Assembly (NCBI GenBank): GCA_910575565.1
Contig: CAJTFL010000016.1
Span: forward strand, 1-64,000
Direction of reading: 5' to 3'
DNA: 64,000 bases
Source of the DNA: Lachnospiraceae bacterium
GTDB lineage: Bacteria; Bacillota; Clostridia; Lachnospirales; Lachnospiraceae
The notes under the pieces were generated by a model. That model saw nothing but the letters and a program-made list of their open reading frames with translations. It searched no databases and had not been told where the DNA came from. Positions 41,604 to 50,325 of this stretch are shown one piece after another (the first letter of the stretch is position 1; each line of letters starts with the position of its first letter). The position numbers and the translations under genes were made by a program.

Positions 41604-42998
41604 CTAAATCAACACGTATTTCGCAATAAAAAGCACGGCCAAAACATACATCAGCAAACTGATTTTCTTCTCCTTTGCGTGCCCGGAAATCAGGTTAATG
41701 ATCACGTAGGATATGATTCCCATAGCAATCCCTTCGGAAATACTGTACATAAAGGGCATGGCGATCAGGCAGATATAGCAGGGGATCGCTTCCGTGTAAT
41801 CATTAAAATCCACTTTAAGGATGGATGTCACCATCAAAAACCCTACCACAATCAGCGCCGGTGCTGTGGCAAAGGAAGGAATCGCTAAGAAAACCGGCGA
41901 TAGGAAAAGGGATAATCCAAAAAGGATGGCCGCGACCACGGCGGTTAACCCTGTCCGCCCTCCTTCCGCTACACCGGAAGCGCTCTCAACGAAGGTGGTG
42001 GTAGTGGAAGTCCCAAATACCGCGCCAGCAGCCGTGCCGATGGCATCAGCCATTAAAGCGCCCTTAATCTGCGGAAGCTTCCCATCCTTATCCAGCATAT
42101 CGGCCTTTGACGCAACGCCGATCAATGTGCCCAGCGTATCAAACATATCCACAAACAAAAAGGCAAATATAATGGTCAGGAAATTCAGGGAAAGGATCCC
42201 GCTAAAATCCATCTTAAAGAAGGTAGGCGTCATGCTGGGAATCCCAAGGCCGGAACGGAAATCCGGCAGGACGCTGAACATCCCAAGCTCCGCATCAGGC
42301 TGGTATAAGCCGGTCAATTCACAAAGGATGCCTAAAGCCCAGGTAATTAAAATCCCCCATAAAATATTTCCCTTAATATTTTTTACCAACAGGGCTGCCA
42401 TAACCAAAATGCCCACTAACGCCAGCAAAACGGTAATGCCCTCCGAAGAAAATTTCCCGGCTTCAATGGAGTTTTTAAAGGAGTAAACCGATACCAACGT
42501 GGCGCTGTCCACAACGATTTTTGCATTCTGCAGGCCGATGAAGGCGATAAACAGGCCGATGCCTGCGGACACTGCGTGTTTTAAGTTCATGGGAATCGCA
42601 TTAAAAATCGCTTCCCGCACATTCGTCAGGGAAAGGATGATAAAAATGATTCCCTCCACAAATACGGCTGCCAGTGCCACCTCCCAGGAATATCCCATCT
42701 GCAGGACGACGGTGTAGGCAAAATACGCATTTAACCCCATTCCCGGCGCCAATACGAAAGGATAATTGGCAAATGCGGCCATTAACAGCGTAGCCAGCAG
42801 CGAAGCCAATGCCGTAGCGGTAAACACCGCCCCCCTGTCCATCCCTGCCACACTTAAAATGTTCGGGTTTACCGCCAGGATATACGCCATGGTCATAAAT
42901 GTGGTAATCCCTGCGATAACCTCCGTTTTTACATCGGTGCGGTGCTCGGAAAGATGAAACATCTTTTCCATCAGTGATTGGTTTTTGTTCTTTTCCAT
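41604..42998 (-). CDS. NCS2-family purine permease (adenine/guanine/hypoxanthine type)
   Basis: A 464-residue 12- to 14-segment transporter of the AzgA/PbuG group. The N-terminal EVIAGITTFMTMAYILAVNP and later GTSTTTTFVESASGVAEGGR are family signatures. AAAGGAG precedes the ATG. It would import purine bases with protons. An unusual hairpin lies in its leader (43025-43064). It sits behind the ADP-ribosylglycohydrolase gene but has its own possible promoter. Confidence 0.92.
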   Translation of the reverse strand: MEKNKNQSLMEKMFHLSEHRTDVKTEVIAGITTFMTMAYILAVNPNILSVAGMDRGAVFTATALASLLATLLMAAFANYPFVLAPGMGLNAYFAYTVVLQMGYSWEVALAAVFVEGIIFIILSLTNVREAIFNAIPMNLKHAVSAGIGLFIAFIGLQNAKIVVDSATLVSVYSFKNSIEAGKFSSEGITVLLALVGILVMAALLVKNIKGNILWGILITWALGILCELTGLYQPDAELGMFSVLPDFRSGLGIPSMTPTFFKMDFSGILSLNFLTIIFAFLFVDMFDTLGTLIGVASKADMLDKDGKLPQIKGALMADAIGTAAGAVFGTSTTTTFVESASGVAEGGRTGLTAVVAAILFGLSLFLSPVFLAIPSFATAPALIVVGFLMVTSILKVDFNDYTEAIPCYICLIAMPFMYSISEGIAMGIISYVIINLISGHAKEKKISLLMYVLAVLFIAKYVLI

Positions 42999-43024
42999 AC
43001 CTTGATCTCCTTTGTCAATCAGGC

Positions 43025-43094
43025 ACGGTAAAGCCAGGCTGTCCTTTCAAGCCTGTCTTACCGTTTTATCGTTTCATGCTACCATAACATTATA
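43025..43094 (-). promoter_or_regulatory. Leader of the purine permease: TATAAT box and large hairpin
   Basis: TATAAT lies at 43089-43094 on the minus strand with a poor -35. Downstream, 43025-43064 folds into a two-part stem (ACGGTAA/TTACCGT, then AGCCTG/CAGGCT) with a small loop. The purine-riboswitch core was not found. The hairpin ends ~27 bases before the start codon and could still control translation. Confidence 0.4.
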
Positions 43095-43174
43095 GATCAG
43101 ATAAGCTGGAAAAGAAAGGGGAACCGAATACCTTGCGGCATTCGTCAAAAGCTGGTGCAAGCACGGCACTTGGC

Positions 43175-44881
43175 TCATTTCTCCAGCCCTATCCGCTCCA
43201 GAATATCCATCTCCGCTTCCAGCTGCCGCTCATCATCCAGCTGTGCCTCTTCAAGCCCTCCCCAGGTTCTCATCCTGGCATAATACGCCTTTCCTTCCCC
43301 GTCTGACTGCCGGTTTGCGTAAAAAGATACCACCTCATCCACCGAACAGTCCAACCAGGCATACGTCCAGTAAAACAGCCCTCCTTTAGACGCATACGCC
43401 CTTGACAGCTTGTTATCGCTGCTATTGGTATAGCCGCGAAATTCAAAAGCGTAGTGGTCATAGTCCTGTTTATCCGCCGGACGGCAGCCAATGCCGCTGT
43501 CTTTTAAGTACTTTTCTGCGTCAAAGCTCAGGAAATCTCCTTTTTTCTCAATCAAAGGCGTTTCCAGGCGGTATTCCGGTTCCTCCCCTTTCCTTTTCCT
43601 GTACAGCGCCACTTCCAGGCTGCCTTCCTCTACATTCCGAAGCTGAATAAACCTCCGCGGCCCTAACCGCACCTTAAGGCAAGCGCCCCCATCCTCCTTT
43701 TTTTGATACAAAAGCAGATATTCAAAAGAAAGGGGATGTTCAAAACAGCCTCCGCGCTCTGACCCTTCAATGACGAATGCCGCCTTAAACCGCATGGCGC
43801 ACTTCGTGGAATATCCGGTAAACCATCTCCCGCTCCTTACCCGCTCCCATACGCTTTTCCTTCCCATTTTCCCGGCCAGCGAGGAGGCCAGCCGGTCAAG
43901 GACTTCCTTCGCCTCCAAAGGTTTAAGAAGCCTTTGGGGGAGCTTGCTGTACCCCCAGGCAGCCCCCATAATATTGCCGGTGACTGCCCCTGTGGAATCG
44001 CTGTCCCCGCTATGGTTTACGGCTGCCGCCACGGCGGCGGCAAAGTCGCCTTCGTGCTTTAAGGAACAGTAAACCGCAATCGCCAGGGCTTCCTCGGCCA
44101 CCCAGCCCTCGCCCAGGGCTTCTATGGCCTCCTGATCCGTCACGTCGCTTTTAGACAGGGAGACGGCTTTGTCCATAATCCTTTTAAACGCCTTTAAGGC
44201 TTCCCAATCCCTAAAATGCACATCCGCACAGTCCAATCCGCTCTCCACTGCCTCAGGCAGGCTCCTTCCCTCAAGAAGGCGTTCCAGCATACCCACAAAC
44301 GCAGCGGCGCAGATCATGCTCAGAGGATGGCCGTGGGTCATGGCGGCTATCTCTGCTCCCGCCAAAGAAGTTTCACAGGAATATTCCCAACTGGGCCAGA
44401 AGGCTGCAGGAGCTATCCGCATCAGTCCGCCGCAGCCCTTGCTGTCATTAAGGGGCTGGCTGATGCTGCCGCATATCCCTCCCTCCATGGAAGACATACA
44501 GGTGAGCCCCGGAGCCCTCCTTGCCTGCATCACCGGCTCATCCGCCAGCCAGGAGACGCGAGGCGGGTTCGGGCATCCCTTTTTATCCTGGGTGAAAAAC
44601 CAGTCCTGGTAGGATTTCCATACGTATTCCTTCCAGGAATCCTTATGCGCCTTTCGCTCCTTATCCCCCTGCCAGGCCAGCAGCCCGGCCAGCGTAAAAA
44701 GCGTCATCTGCGTGTCATCCGACATCAGAGCCTTACCCCCTGAAAGATCATAGTCCTGAATTCCGTCTTTGCCGTATTTTCGGAAAATCTCCCCCTTCCG
44801 AAAGAATTCCACCGGGTAGCCTAAGGCATCCCCTATTGCCCCGCCATACAGGCATCCCATGATTTTATCTATATAAGCCAT
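43175..44881 (-). CDS. ADP-ribosylglycohydrolase with unknown C-terminal domain
   Basis: A 568-residue protein. Residues 1-330 are an ADP-ribosylglycohydrolase (DraG-like) domain: GCLYGGAIGDALGYPVE, the metal motif SDDTQMTLFT, and NHSGDSDSTGAVTGNI. The remaining ~230 residues match no family I know and contain WTYAWLDCSVDEVVSFYANR. Typical members are ~300 residues. The enzyme would remove ADP-ribose from proteins, nucleic acid or small molecules. AAAGGAGG precedes the ATG. It is the last gene of the minus-strand group starting at 46481. Confidence 0.88.
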   Translation of the reverse strand: MAYIDKIMGCLYGGAIGDALGYPVEFFRKGEIFRKYGKDGIQDYDLSGGKALMSDDTQMTLFTLAGLLAWQGDKERKAHKDSWKEYVWKSYQDWFFTQDKKGCPNPPRVSWLADEPVMQARRAPGLTCMSSMEGGICGSISQPLNDSKGCGGLMRIAPAAFWPSWEYSCETSLAGAEIAAMTHGHPLSMICAAAFVGMLERLLEGRSLPEAVESGLDCADVHFRDWEALKAFKRIMDKAVSLSKSDVTDQEAIEALGEGWVAEEALAIAVYCSLKHEGDFAAAVAAAVNHSGDSDSTGAVTGNIMGAAWGYSKLPQRLLKPLEAKEVLDRLASSLAGKMGRKSVWERVRSGRWFTGYSTKCAMRFKAAFVIEGSERGGCFEHPLSFEYLLLYQKKEDGGACLKVRLGPRRFIQLRNVEEGSLEVALYRKRKGEEPEYRLETPLIEKKGDFLSFDAEKYLKDSGIGCRPADKQDYDHYAFEFRGYTNSSDNKLSRAYASKGGLFYWTYAWLDCSVDEVVSFYANRQSDGEGKAYYARMRTWGGLEEAQLDDERQLEAEMDILERIGLEK

Positions 44882-44909
44882 AGCTTATTCCCTCCTTTAA
44901 ACGTAACCT

Positions 44910-44952
44910 TTCAGCCGCGCCATTCGCAAAAAGTGCGCCTGCGGCGCTTTCC
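44910..44952. repeat. Partial palindromic repeat (GTTCAGCC family)
   Basis: TTCAGCCGCGCCATTCGCAA onward matches, in reverse orientation, bases 32993-33034. The core is a GCGCC/GGCGC hairpin. It lies just upstream of the ADP-ribosylglycohydrolase gene. Confidence 0.5.
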
Positions 44953-44966
44953 GCTGGCAAGACTGC

Positions 44967-45215
44967 TTATGGAAAAATCTCATGAAACCGCTCCACTGCT
45001 TCCTCATTGCTTTTTTCCCTAAGCTCCCGAAGCTCTCTTCCGATTTCTCCCAGCTCCTTCTGCCCATCCGGCAGCTCTTCCTCCGCGGCGGAATGCAGCC
45101 AGTCCAAAATGCTAAATTCCCAAAGCTCCTGGATGCGGTAATCGCTCATCCGTTCAGAAATGTAAGGGGAATCCCCATATCCGTTCTCCGCATACCATCT
45201 CCTTTTCTTTCTCAT
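44967..45215 (-). CDS. Unknown small charged protein
   Basis: An 82-residue protein with a very basic N-terminus (RKKRRWYAENGYGDSP) and a helical acidic C-terminal half (DGQKELGEIGRELRELREKS) likely to form a coiled coil. AGAAGG precedes the ATG. It lies between the winged-helix-like gene and the ADP-ribosylglycohydrolase gene. No family is recognised. Confidence 0.6.
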   Translation of the reverse strand: MRKKRRWYAENGYGDSPYISERMSDYRIQELWEFSILDWLHSAAEEELPDGQKELGEIGRELRELREKSNEEAVERFHEIFP

Positions 45216-45281
45216 TATTTTTCCTTCTTAATTTTTCTTTCTCATCAGGGCACATTTCTCTGCCTGCTCTCCCCGGCGTCC

Positions 45282-45854
45282 TTACCAGGTTCCATCCAGA
45301 AAATCATCATCGATCTTATCCGGCGCATCCACCCATCCAAGGCAAAAATCATCCTCATCATAAGAAAAACAATGCTCTGTGAAATGATAAAAAATCCGAT
45401 GCCCAAGCCTGCGCAGCATCTGAAAATCCCTCTGCCTCGTCCGCTCCGACAGGCCGGGAAACAGCTTATTATAGCAGTCCTTGGCCGTAAAGTATTCCTG
45501 TAAATTCCCTTCCGCCTGGTTTTCCTTCTTCTCATCAAGGGAGATATCCTCGTTTACCAGCTCAGACAGCAGCCTTCCTAAGCGGTTTAACTTCTTTAAG
45601 TACGTTTTTCTCTTAGGCGGGGCGTCCTCCTTAAATCCCGGGATCCCCGTCTTCACATATCCCTTCCCCTTCCTGGAATATTTTACCGCCACCAGCCCCG
45701 CATCCTTAAGATCCGCCAGATCCCGCTGAAGCAGGCGTTTATTGTAAGGGAACACCTGGCAGATGACGCCAAATTCAGCGATAGCATAGGGAAGCAGGAT
45801 CTCATACAGCCTAAGCTGACGCTCCAGCTTCGATATCTTCACCTCTCCACTCAT
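45282..45854 (-). CDS. Probable winged-helix DNA-binding protein
   Basis: A 190-residue protein. Residues 10-70 read like an HTH with wing (EFGVICQVFPYNKRLLQRDLADLKDAGLVAV), similar to the N-terminus of WYL-type regulators. A second such segment is near 125-155 (NKLFPGLSERTRQRDFQMLRRLGH). No WYL core is present. ATG 45854 has GGAGG close upstream. It is the best candidate regulator for the shared palindrome in this cluster. Confidence 0.6.
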   Translation of the reverse strand: MSGEVKISKLERQLRLYEILLPYAIAEFGVICQVFPYNKRLLQRDLADLKDAGLVAVKYSRKGKGYVKTGIPGFKEDAPPKRKTYLKKLNRLGRLLSELVNEDISLDEKKENQAEGNLQEYFTAKDCYNKLFPGLSERTRQRDFQMLRRLGHRIFYHFTEHCFSYDEDDFCLGWVDAPDKIDDDFLDGTW

Positions 45855-45866
45855 CACGTCCTCCTA

Positions 45867-46481
45867 TCACCCGGCAAGGCCGGCTAAAATCAGCATCCTG
45901 TCCATAGCGTCAAGGCTGTCCCCCAGATAATAGCCGTAAACCCGGTTATGGCTCCACGCTTCCTTTACTGTTTCCCTCTGTCTCTCTTCCATATGCGCTA
46001 AAAACCGGTTCCTGATGCTCTCCTCGGCAAAAGCAGTCCCTTCCGCCAATGTCCGAACATCCACTTCCTTTAACAGGCTTCTAAGCCTTTCCGATCCCAT
46101 CCTCCCAAACCTTTTCCCAAAGGCTGTTTTCACGGAAATCTCCCTGGCAAAGCCATTATCCACTCTCTCCTGCCGGAAAGCCCGTTCCCGCTCATCCCAA
46201 GGGGATATCTGCCCTTCAACGTACCGGTCATAATCCTCCAGATATTTTTCCGGGATCATTATCCGATGGCGCAGATAGATGCTCCTGGGGGATCTGGCCG
46301 CGTAGATATCCAGCGCACCGGTCAGATAAATATACGCCACAAACCATTCATCGCCGGAACAGCCATCCTTTTTTGCCTGTGCCAGGATCTGTTCTTCCAA
46401 GATATCCGGATCACTGGCATCTACCGTTTTCAGGATCGCAAAGACCAGCAGCTCCATCAAAGGCACATCCCGTCCTTCCAT
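45867..46481 (-). CDS. Unknown protein in the CGTCA-box cluster
   Basis: A 204-residue mostly helical protein with SIYLRHRIMIPEKYLEDYDRY in the middle and a repeated Arg/Glu-rich tail. No family is recognised. The promoter -10 (46488-46493) is only six bases from ATG 46481, so the mRNA would be leaderless or translation starts at ATG 46457. The stop is 12 bases before the next gene. Confidence 0.65.
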   Translation of the reverse strand: MEGRDVPLMELLVFAILKTVDASDPDILEEQILAQAKKDGCSGDEWFVAYIYLTGALDIYAARSPRSIYLRHRIMIPEKYLEDYDRYVEGQISPWDERERAFRQERVDNGFAREISVKTAFGKRFGRMGSERLRSLLKEVDVRTLAEGTAFAEESIRNRFLAHMEERQRETVKEAWSHNRVYGYYLGDSLDAMDRMLILAGLAG

Positions 46482-46487
46482 AACCCT

Positions 46488-46530
46488 ATTGTAGCATACC
46501 TTTGCAGCTTATAGCGACATTAGTGTGACG
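46488..46530 (-). promoter_or_regulatory. Promoter with CGTCA-N6-TGTCG palindrome (operator copy 1)
   Basis: The minus strand reads CGTCACACTAATGTCG (46515-46530), then C plus 20 bases, then TACAAT (46488-46493). One base breaks the symmetry of the palindrome. There is no -35 consensus at 17-base spacing. The layout equals that at 50478-50520 and 51403-51445. The site overlaps the last codons of the DUF2786 gene. Confidence 0.65.
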
Positions 46531-47227
46531 TGTACTGTTTCCCAGCGGGAATGCTGCGTCCGTCTACTGCCTGTTTTCCCACATCTGCCCCATGGGCAAA
46601 AGCGCTCCCGTCCAAGGAAGCCTGCGCCCTGCGTTTTATCCCCGACCCCTTCTTAAGTTTCAGCTTACCGTAGGCATCCATCACCTCTGCCGGAGTCGCC
46701 AGCATAAGCGCATATCCCGGATTTTCCTGATTCTGCGCCTCAAACGCGTGATCGACTCCTATACAGAATCCGTCCCTCCAGCTATGCTCCTGGTTTTTTT
46801 GCCCCCCGTATCTTTTCGCTCCCTGTTCCATAAACCGTACCAGGTACTGCAAAAGAACCAAAGCCGCGCCGGCATCCTCTTCAAACCCGATGAATTTAAT
46901 CCTGGGAACCGCTCCGTACAGATGAAAAGTCTTACATCGGAAATTTTTCGCCAGGATAAACGCCAGCATCAAATGATGCTGGTTCATGGGCGTTCTCTTA
47001 AATCTCAGTTCCTTTATGGATACTTGGGAACCGGCCGATAGGCTTCCTTCGTCTGCCCCGCCTTCCTCCGTCATGGAAATATGGTATTTCAGCATAAGCT
47101 TTCTTGCCGTCTGGGCGGCAGACATCGCTTCACTCTCATTGGTGCTTTTGCTTAACGCCAAAAGCTTTTCTATCTTTCGTTTTATGTCCTCCCTGTCCAA
47201 TTCAGAGCCCGCCTTTCCTTTAATCAC
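46520..47227 (-). CDS. DUF2786-domain protein
   Basis: A 235-residue protein. The N-terminal DUF2786 helix pair (IKRKIEKLLALSKSTNESEAMSAAQTARKLMLKY) is followed by ~110 residues with RFKRTPMNQHHLMLAFILAKNF and a C-terminal basic region. The ORF starts with GTG 47227; TTG 47200 is an alternative. DUF2786 occurs in phage and defence-associated proteins and its role is unknown. It follows the nuclease-like gene. Confidence 0.75.
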   Translation of the reverse strand: MIKGKAGSELDREDIKRKIEKLLALSKSTNESEAMSAAQTARKLMLKYHISMTEEGGADEGSLSAGSQVSIKELRFKRTPMNQHHLMLAFILAKNFRCKTFHLYGAVPRIKFIGFEEDAGAALVLLQYLVRFMEQGAKRYGGQKNQEHSWRDGFCIGVDHAFEAQNQENPGYALMLATPAEVMDAYGKLKLKKGSGIKRRAQASLDGSAFAHGADVGKQAVDGRSIPAGKQYTSH

Positions 47228-47372
47228 CGCTGCCGTTTTGCACCTTCACCTAAAGGGCGTGGAAACCTTTGGATTTCCGTCTTCACCGCAGGGAAAGGGA
47301 AGGGCTGCAATCTCTCCCGTGAAGACCAGTTCCCCTTCCGTTCCCATGAAACAAGGAAACCAAAAGATGCCT

Positions 47373-48653
47373 TTATTCATTCCCACACGTTCCTGTAAAC
47401 GGCCCGTATGGCTGCATGGAATGAAAATCCAGCCAGATATTCCGGATGCTTTCGGTGCTGTTTCCTTTTTCATAAGGAAAAAACGCAAAGCGGCAGTCTT
47501 CATGGGCGGCAATGTCCTCATATTTTTCCGCCAGGCTCTTGGCAAAACGAACGGCATTTTCCCGACTGCCGCCCACAAATAAAAATCCCTGCCATAACTT
47601 TGGGGCATCAGAAGCTTTCATCGCCTGATAAATGGCATCGCTGATCAAATCATACTTCCACAGATAAGCGCCTCTGTTTTTTAATGCTTCCATAGTTTTT
47701 TTCACTTTTTCCCTGCTTTGCAGAACATTTTGAAAATCGGTATAATGTTTATCCAAATTTTTGGCACTCATGTCCTTGTATTTCAATTCAATAAACCCAA
47801 AACCATTGTTTTGATCAAATACCACAATATCCGGCTTAAAAATCTTCCCGGTCAAACTCTGTTTCTTGTCAAAGGTATACTCCATATCCACCACACACCA
47901 GCCGTCCTCCGGGGCTTTTTTCATATGCTGTTTTACGATCGCCGTCTGGAGCCTCCGCTCTCCAAGATCCCCGCCCTTTTTCGCAACCCCTTTCCCTAAT
48001 ACCTTTCCGTCCTTATTCGCAAACTTTTTCTCTGCTGCTTTTCCGTTTCCATTCACAAATTTTTTCTCTGCTGCTTTTCCGCTCCCATTCATAAACTTTT
48101 TCTCTGCTGCTTTTAAAATCAAATCTAAATACTCAGGTTTATCCAGATACTGCCAGGGACAGGGATCATTTAATATATCCTGCAGCCGATGGCTTAATTT
48201 TTGGCAAAGCCCTCTGTAGTTCTCCTCTCCGGACTTTACATATTTTTCCTCCATGTACTGCAGATATTTCCGGTCAGTCTCATCAATCTCATTGTCCACA
48301 AAAAAATATTCCTCACCTAAATATTTCGGATAGGCATAATCTTTCCCTTTATCATTTTTCCCCTTTTCCGCCAAATCGGCCCTCTCTTCCTTCTTGCCCT
48401 TCTCATCGTTTTCCGCCTCTGCTAAATGAGAAAAATCTGCCCTTCTTGTTGCTATCTGCCCAATCAGCCCGCCATAGGCATATACTCTAAGCATTGTGAC
48501 CCGGCTGCCAGCAGCAGGTCCTATGACCACGATAGGGCGATCTTTCCTCTCCCCGTCGTAAAATTCATAGTTCAGCAAAAAATTAACCGCTGCGGCTGTA
48601 TTGTTATGACGCTCTAACTCACCGTCACTTTTTCTTTCCACAGACCTTCCCAT
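47373..48653 (-). CDS. PD-(D/E)XK-like nuclease candidate with internal tandem repeats
   Basis: A 426-residue protein. Around residues 270-295, KPDIVVFDQNNGFGFIELKY has the PD...ExK arrangement of this nuclease superfamily. Just before it, at about 181-222, three near-identical 13-residue units (KAAEKKF plus six) form a lysine-rich linker. The N-terminal ~180 residues contain charged Glu/Lys runs. No named family is recognised. The location beside DUF2786, MBL and phosphoesterase genes fits nucleic-acid processing or defence. Confidence 0.6.
   Translation of the reverse strand: MGRSVERKSDGELERHNNTAAAVNFLLNYEFYDGERKDRPIVVIGPAAGSRVTMLRVYAYGGLIGQIATRRADFSHLAEAENDEKGKKEERADLAEKGKNDKGKDYAYPKYLGEEYFFVDNEIDETDRKYLQYMEEKYVKSGEENYRGLCQKLSHRLQDILNDPCPWQYLDKPEYLDLILKAAEKKFMNGSGKAAEKKFVNGNGKAAEKKFANKDGKVLGKGVAKKGGDLGERRLQTAIVKQHMKKAPEDGWCVVDMEYTFDKKQSLTGKIFKPDIVVFDQNNGFGFIELKYKDMSAKNLDKHYTDFQNVLQSREKVKKTMEALKNRGAYLWKYDLISDAIYQAMKASDAPKLWQGFLFVGGSRENAVRFAKSLAEKYEDIAAHEDCRFAFFPYEKGNSTESIRNIWLDFHSMQPYGPFTGTCGNE
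48012..48114. repeat. Tandem 39-bp repeat inside the nuclease-like gene
   Basis: Almost three units of 39 bases (38-40% of the repeat is TTTTTCTCTGCTGCTTTT) keep the reading frame and encode 13-residue blocks. Sequence differences between units are few, so the array is recent and may vary between strains. Confidence 0.75.
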
Positions 48654-48728
48654 AATCTCTTAATCTCTCCTTGCATAATGTACTTAAGTTGTTCCAGGGA
48701 TACCGATAAACCTTTACGCAATCTATGC

Positions 48729-48911
48729 GTAACTGTTCAGCACCCTCACAGTTACGAGCAAAAATCCATTGAAAATCGCCTGCGGCGATCCTTAAGCGCC
48801 GGTGGTGCTTGTCTAGGACGAACCGAAACGGAGTGTAGAGGGATTTTTGCTTGTTTTTCTACGTTTTCTTACGGTCAGCGCAGCAAGTGCGCAGACCTGC
48901 TGAACAGTTAC
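48729..48911. repeat. 183-bp palindromic element with 14-bp terminal repeats
   Basis: GTAACTGTTCAGCA (48729-48742) is the exact complement of 48898-48911. Inside, GAGCAAAAATCC and GGATTTTTGCTTG form a second inverted pair around a GCGGCGATCC core. There are no coding signals. The ends are like those of 51459-51576 and the 14058-14088 hairpin. It fills the gap between the nuclease-like and MBL genes. Confidence 0.65.
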
Positions 48912-48954
48912 ATTTATGCTGTCTCAAAGCGAAGCAACAAGGTTGCCATAACTG

Positions 48955-50301
48955 CTATATATCAAGCGGCAGCCAGACTCCATCCCGGATCACCTTCACC
49001 CGGTCATGATAAGGGGCAAATTCGGGAACGGAGGCAAAGTCCTCCGGCCGCTGGGTATGCATGGGAATAATAGTTTTTGGATTTGCCAGCTTGATCACCT
49101 TAGCAATGGTTTCCACATAAGCGTGCCCGCTGGTATGCAAAACCTGATAAGGGTGTCCGCCGATAAACCGCAGCAAATCCTTATCGGCATGATCTCCCTT
49201 AAGATACCCATTCCACATGGAGTAGATAATCTGCCCGTCCCCATCAAAAAACTTATCACGCAGCGCCTCAAAAGGGCTTAAATAAATTTCCGGGTAGGTA
49301 TTCTTTCTGGCCAGCAGGACAAAGCCGTCCCGCTTAAGCTCTTCATCCGTTACGGAACGAAACCACAAAGGATTCTTCATAGAATCTCCGATTTTGCGCA
49401 GCATGGCCCACCGGCTGTCCGGCTTTCCCAGCACCCACACTACAGGATGCTGCTTCGATGGCTGATATTGGGAAAAACTGCCCTTTCTCTCCATATCCCT
49501 CATGGCGGTAATCATAATCAATGCCTGGTATAAATCGCAGACAAACCGCAGCCTTCTTGGCGTATGATGATAAAACTCCATAATGCTGTCCAGGTTGGTG
49601 GAAGAAACCAGGACGAAATTATACTTATGCTGCTGAAAAAGCTTCCCTGCCTCCACCCCCAGTTCCTGCTCTGACCGGACAAGGACATTCCCTATTTCCC
49701 CAGTGCGGCCAAGCATAGTGCCCTCGGTGATTAAAACATCCACCGGGCCGGGCACATACGCATTCAATACTCTCTCCAAACGGTTTTCCTGCCCCACGAT
49801 GCCATGTTCCCGGAAATCCCCGGTAAACAAGATGGTTTTGCCCGACACCTTAATGCAAAACATATAGGCATCCAAGGCGGAATGATCCACATAAAGGGGA
49901 CGAACCTGGATACCAGGAACAGGCGTAATCCACTTCCCAGCCTTGTAAGTACTCATCCGTTCCACTGCAGGCAGACCTTTTTCCTTCTCCTCCCGATCCA
50001 GATAGGGGACGAGGATCCGCAGGATATCCTTAGCCAAAGAGCCGATGTACATGGGGATATCCTCAGGGATCTTTTTAAACAAGCCATAGTGATCGCCGTG
50101 ATAATGGGTGAACAAAACCGCGCTTTTCCGGGATTCGCCAAAAACCTTTGAAACCATCTCCGAATCCTTCGTTTCTGCGGTTTCGTCTGTTCCCGGAAGA
50201 TTGGCTCCGAAATCTATAAGAATACGGCTCTCTCCTGTGCTAATCTCCGTGCAGCAGCCGCCGATCTGGCTGCTGCCTCGGTGGATCATGATACCTGCCA
50301 T
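48955..50301 (-). CDS. MBL-fold metallo-hydrolase, beta-CASP/RNase J-like
   Basis: A 448-residue protein. The metal-binding HxHxDH is THYHGDH at residues 65-71. Later come TGDFREHG, TEGTMLG and HTSGHAY, as in RNase J/beta-CASP hydrolases. The N-terminal GGCCTEI is also typical. GGAGG lies 11 bases before the ATG. It is preceded by a truncated 36-residue ORF and the CGTCA-box promoter at 50478-50520. It probably acts on RNA or a nucleotide, but the substrate is not readable. Confidence 0.87.
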   Translation of the reverse strand: MAGIMIHRGSSQIGGCCTEISTGESRILIDFGANLPGTDETAETKDSEMVSKVFGESRKSAVLFTHYHGDHYGLFKKIPEDIPMYIGSLAKDILRILVPYLDREEKEKGLPAVERMSTYKAGKWITPVPGIQVRPLYVDHSALDAYMFCIKVSGKTILFTGDFREHGIVGQENRLERVLNAYVPGPVDVLITEGTMLGRTGEIGNVLVRSEQELGVEAGKLFQQHKYNFVLVSSTNLDSIMEFYHHTPRRLRFVCDLYQALIMITAMRDMERKGSFSQYQPSKQHPVVWVLGKPDSRWAMLRKIGDSMKNPLWFRSVTDEELKRDGFVLLARKNTYPEIYLSPFEALRDKFFDGDGQIIYSMWNGYLKGDHADKDLLRFIGGHPYQVLHTSGHAYVETIAKVIKLANPKTIIPMHTQRPEDFASVPEFAPYHDRVKVIRDGVWLPLDI

Positions 50302-50325
50302 TGTCTTGCTTTCCTCCTTCCTTTA

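Noticed and set aside
43025-43064. Purine riboswitch upstream of the NCS2 permease
   Set aside because: A hairpin is present, but the conserved three-way junction and paired loops of the purine aptamer are not seen.
48012-48114. Possible CRISPR-like array
   Set aside because: Units are contiguous 39-bp tandem repeats without spacers, in frame inside a gene.
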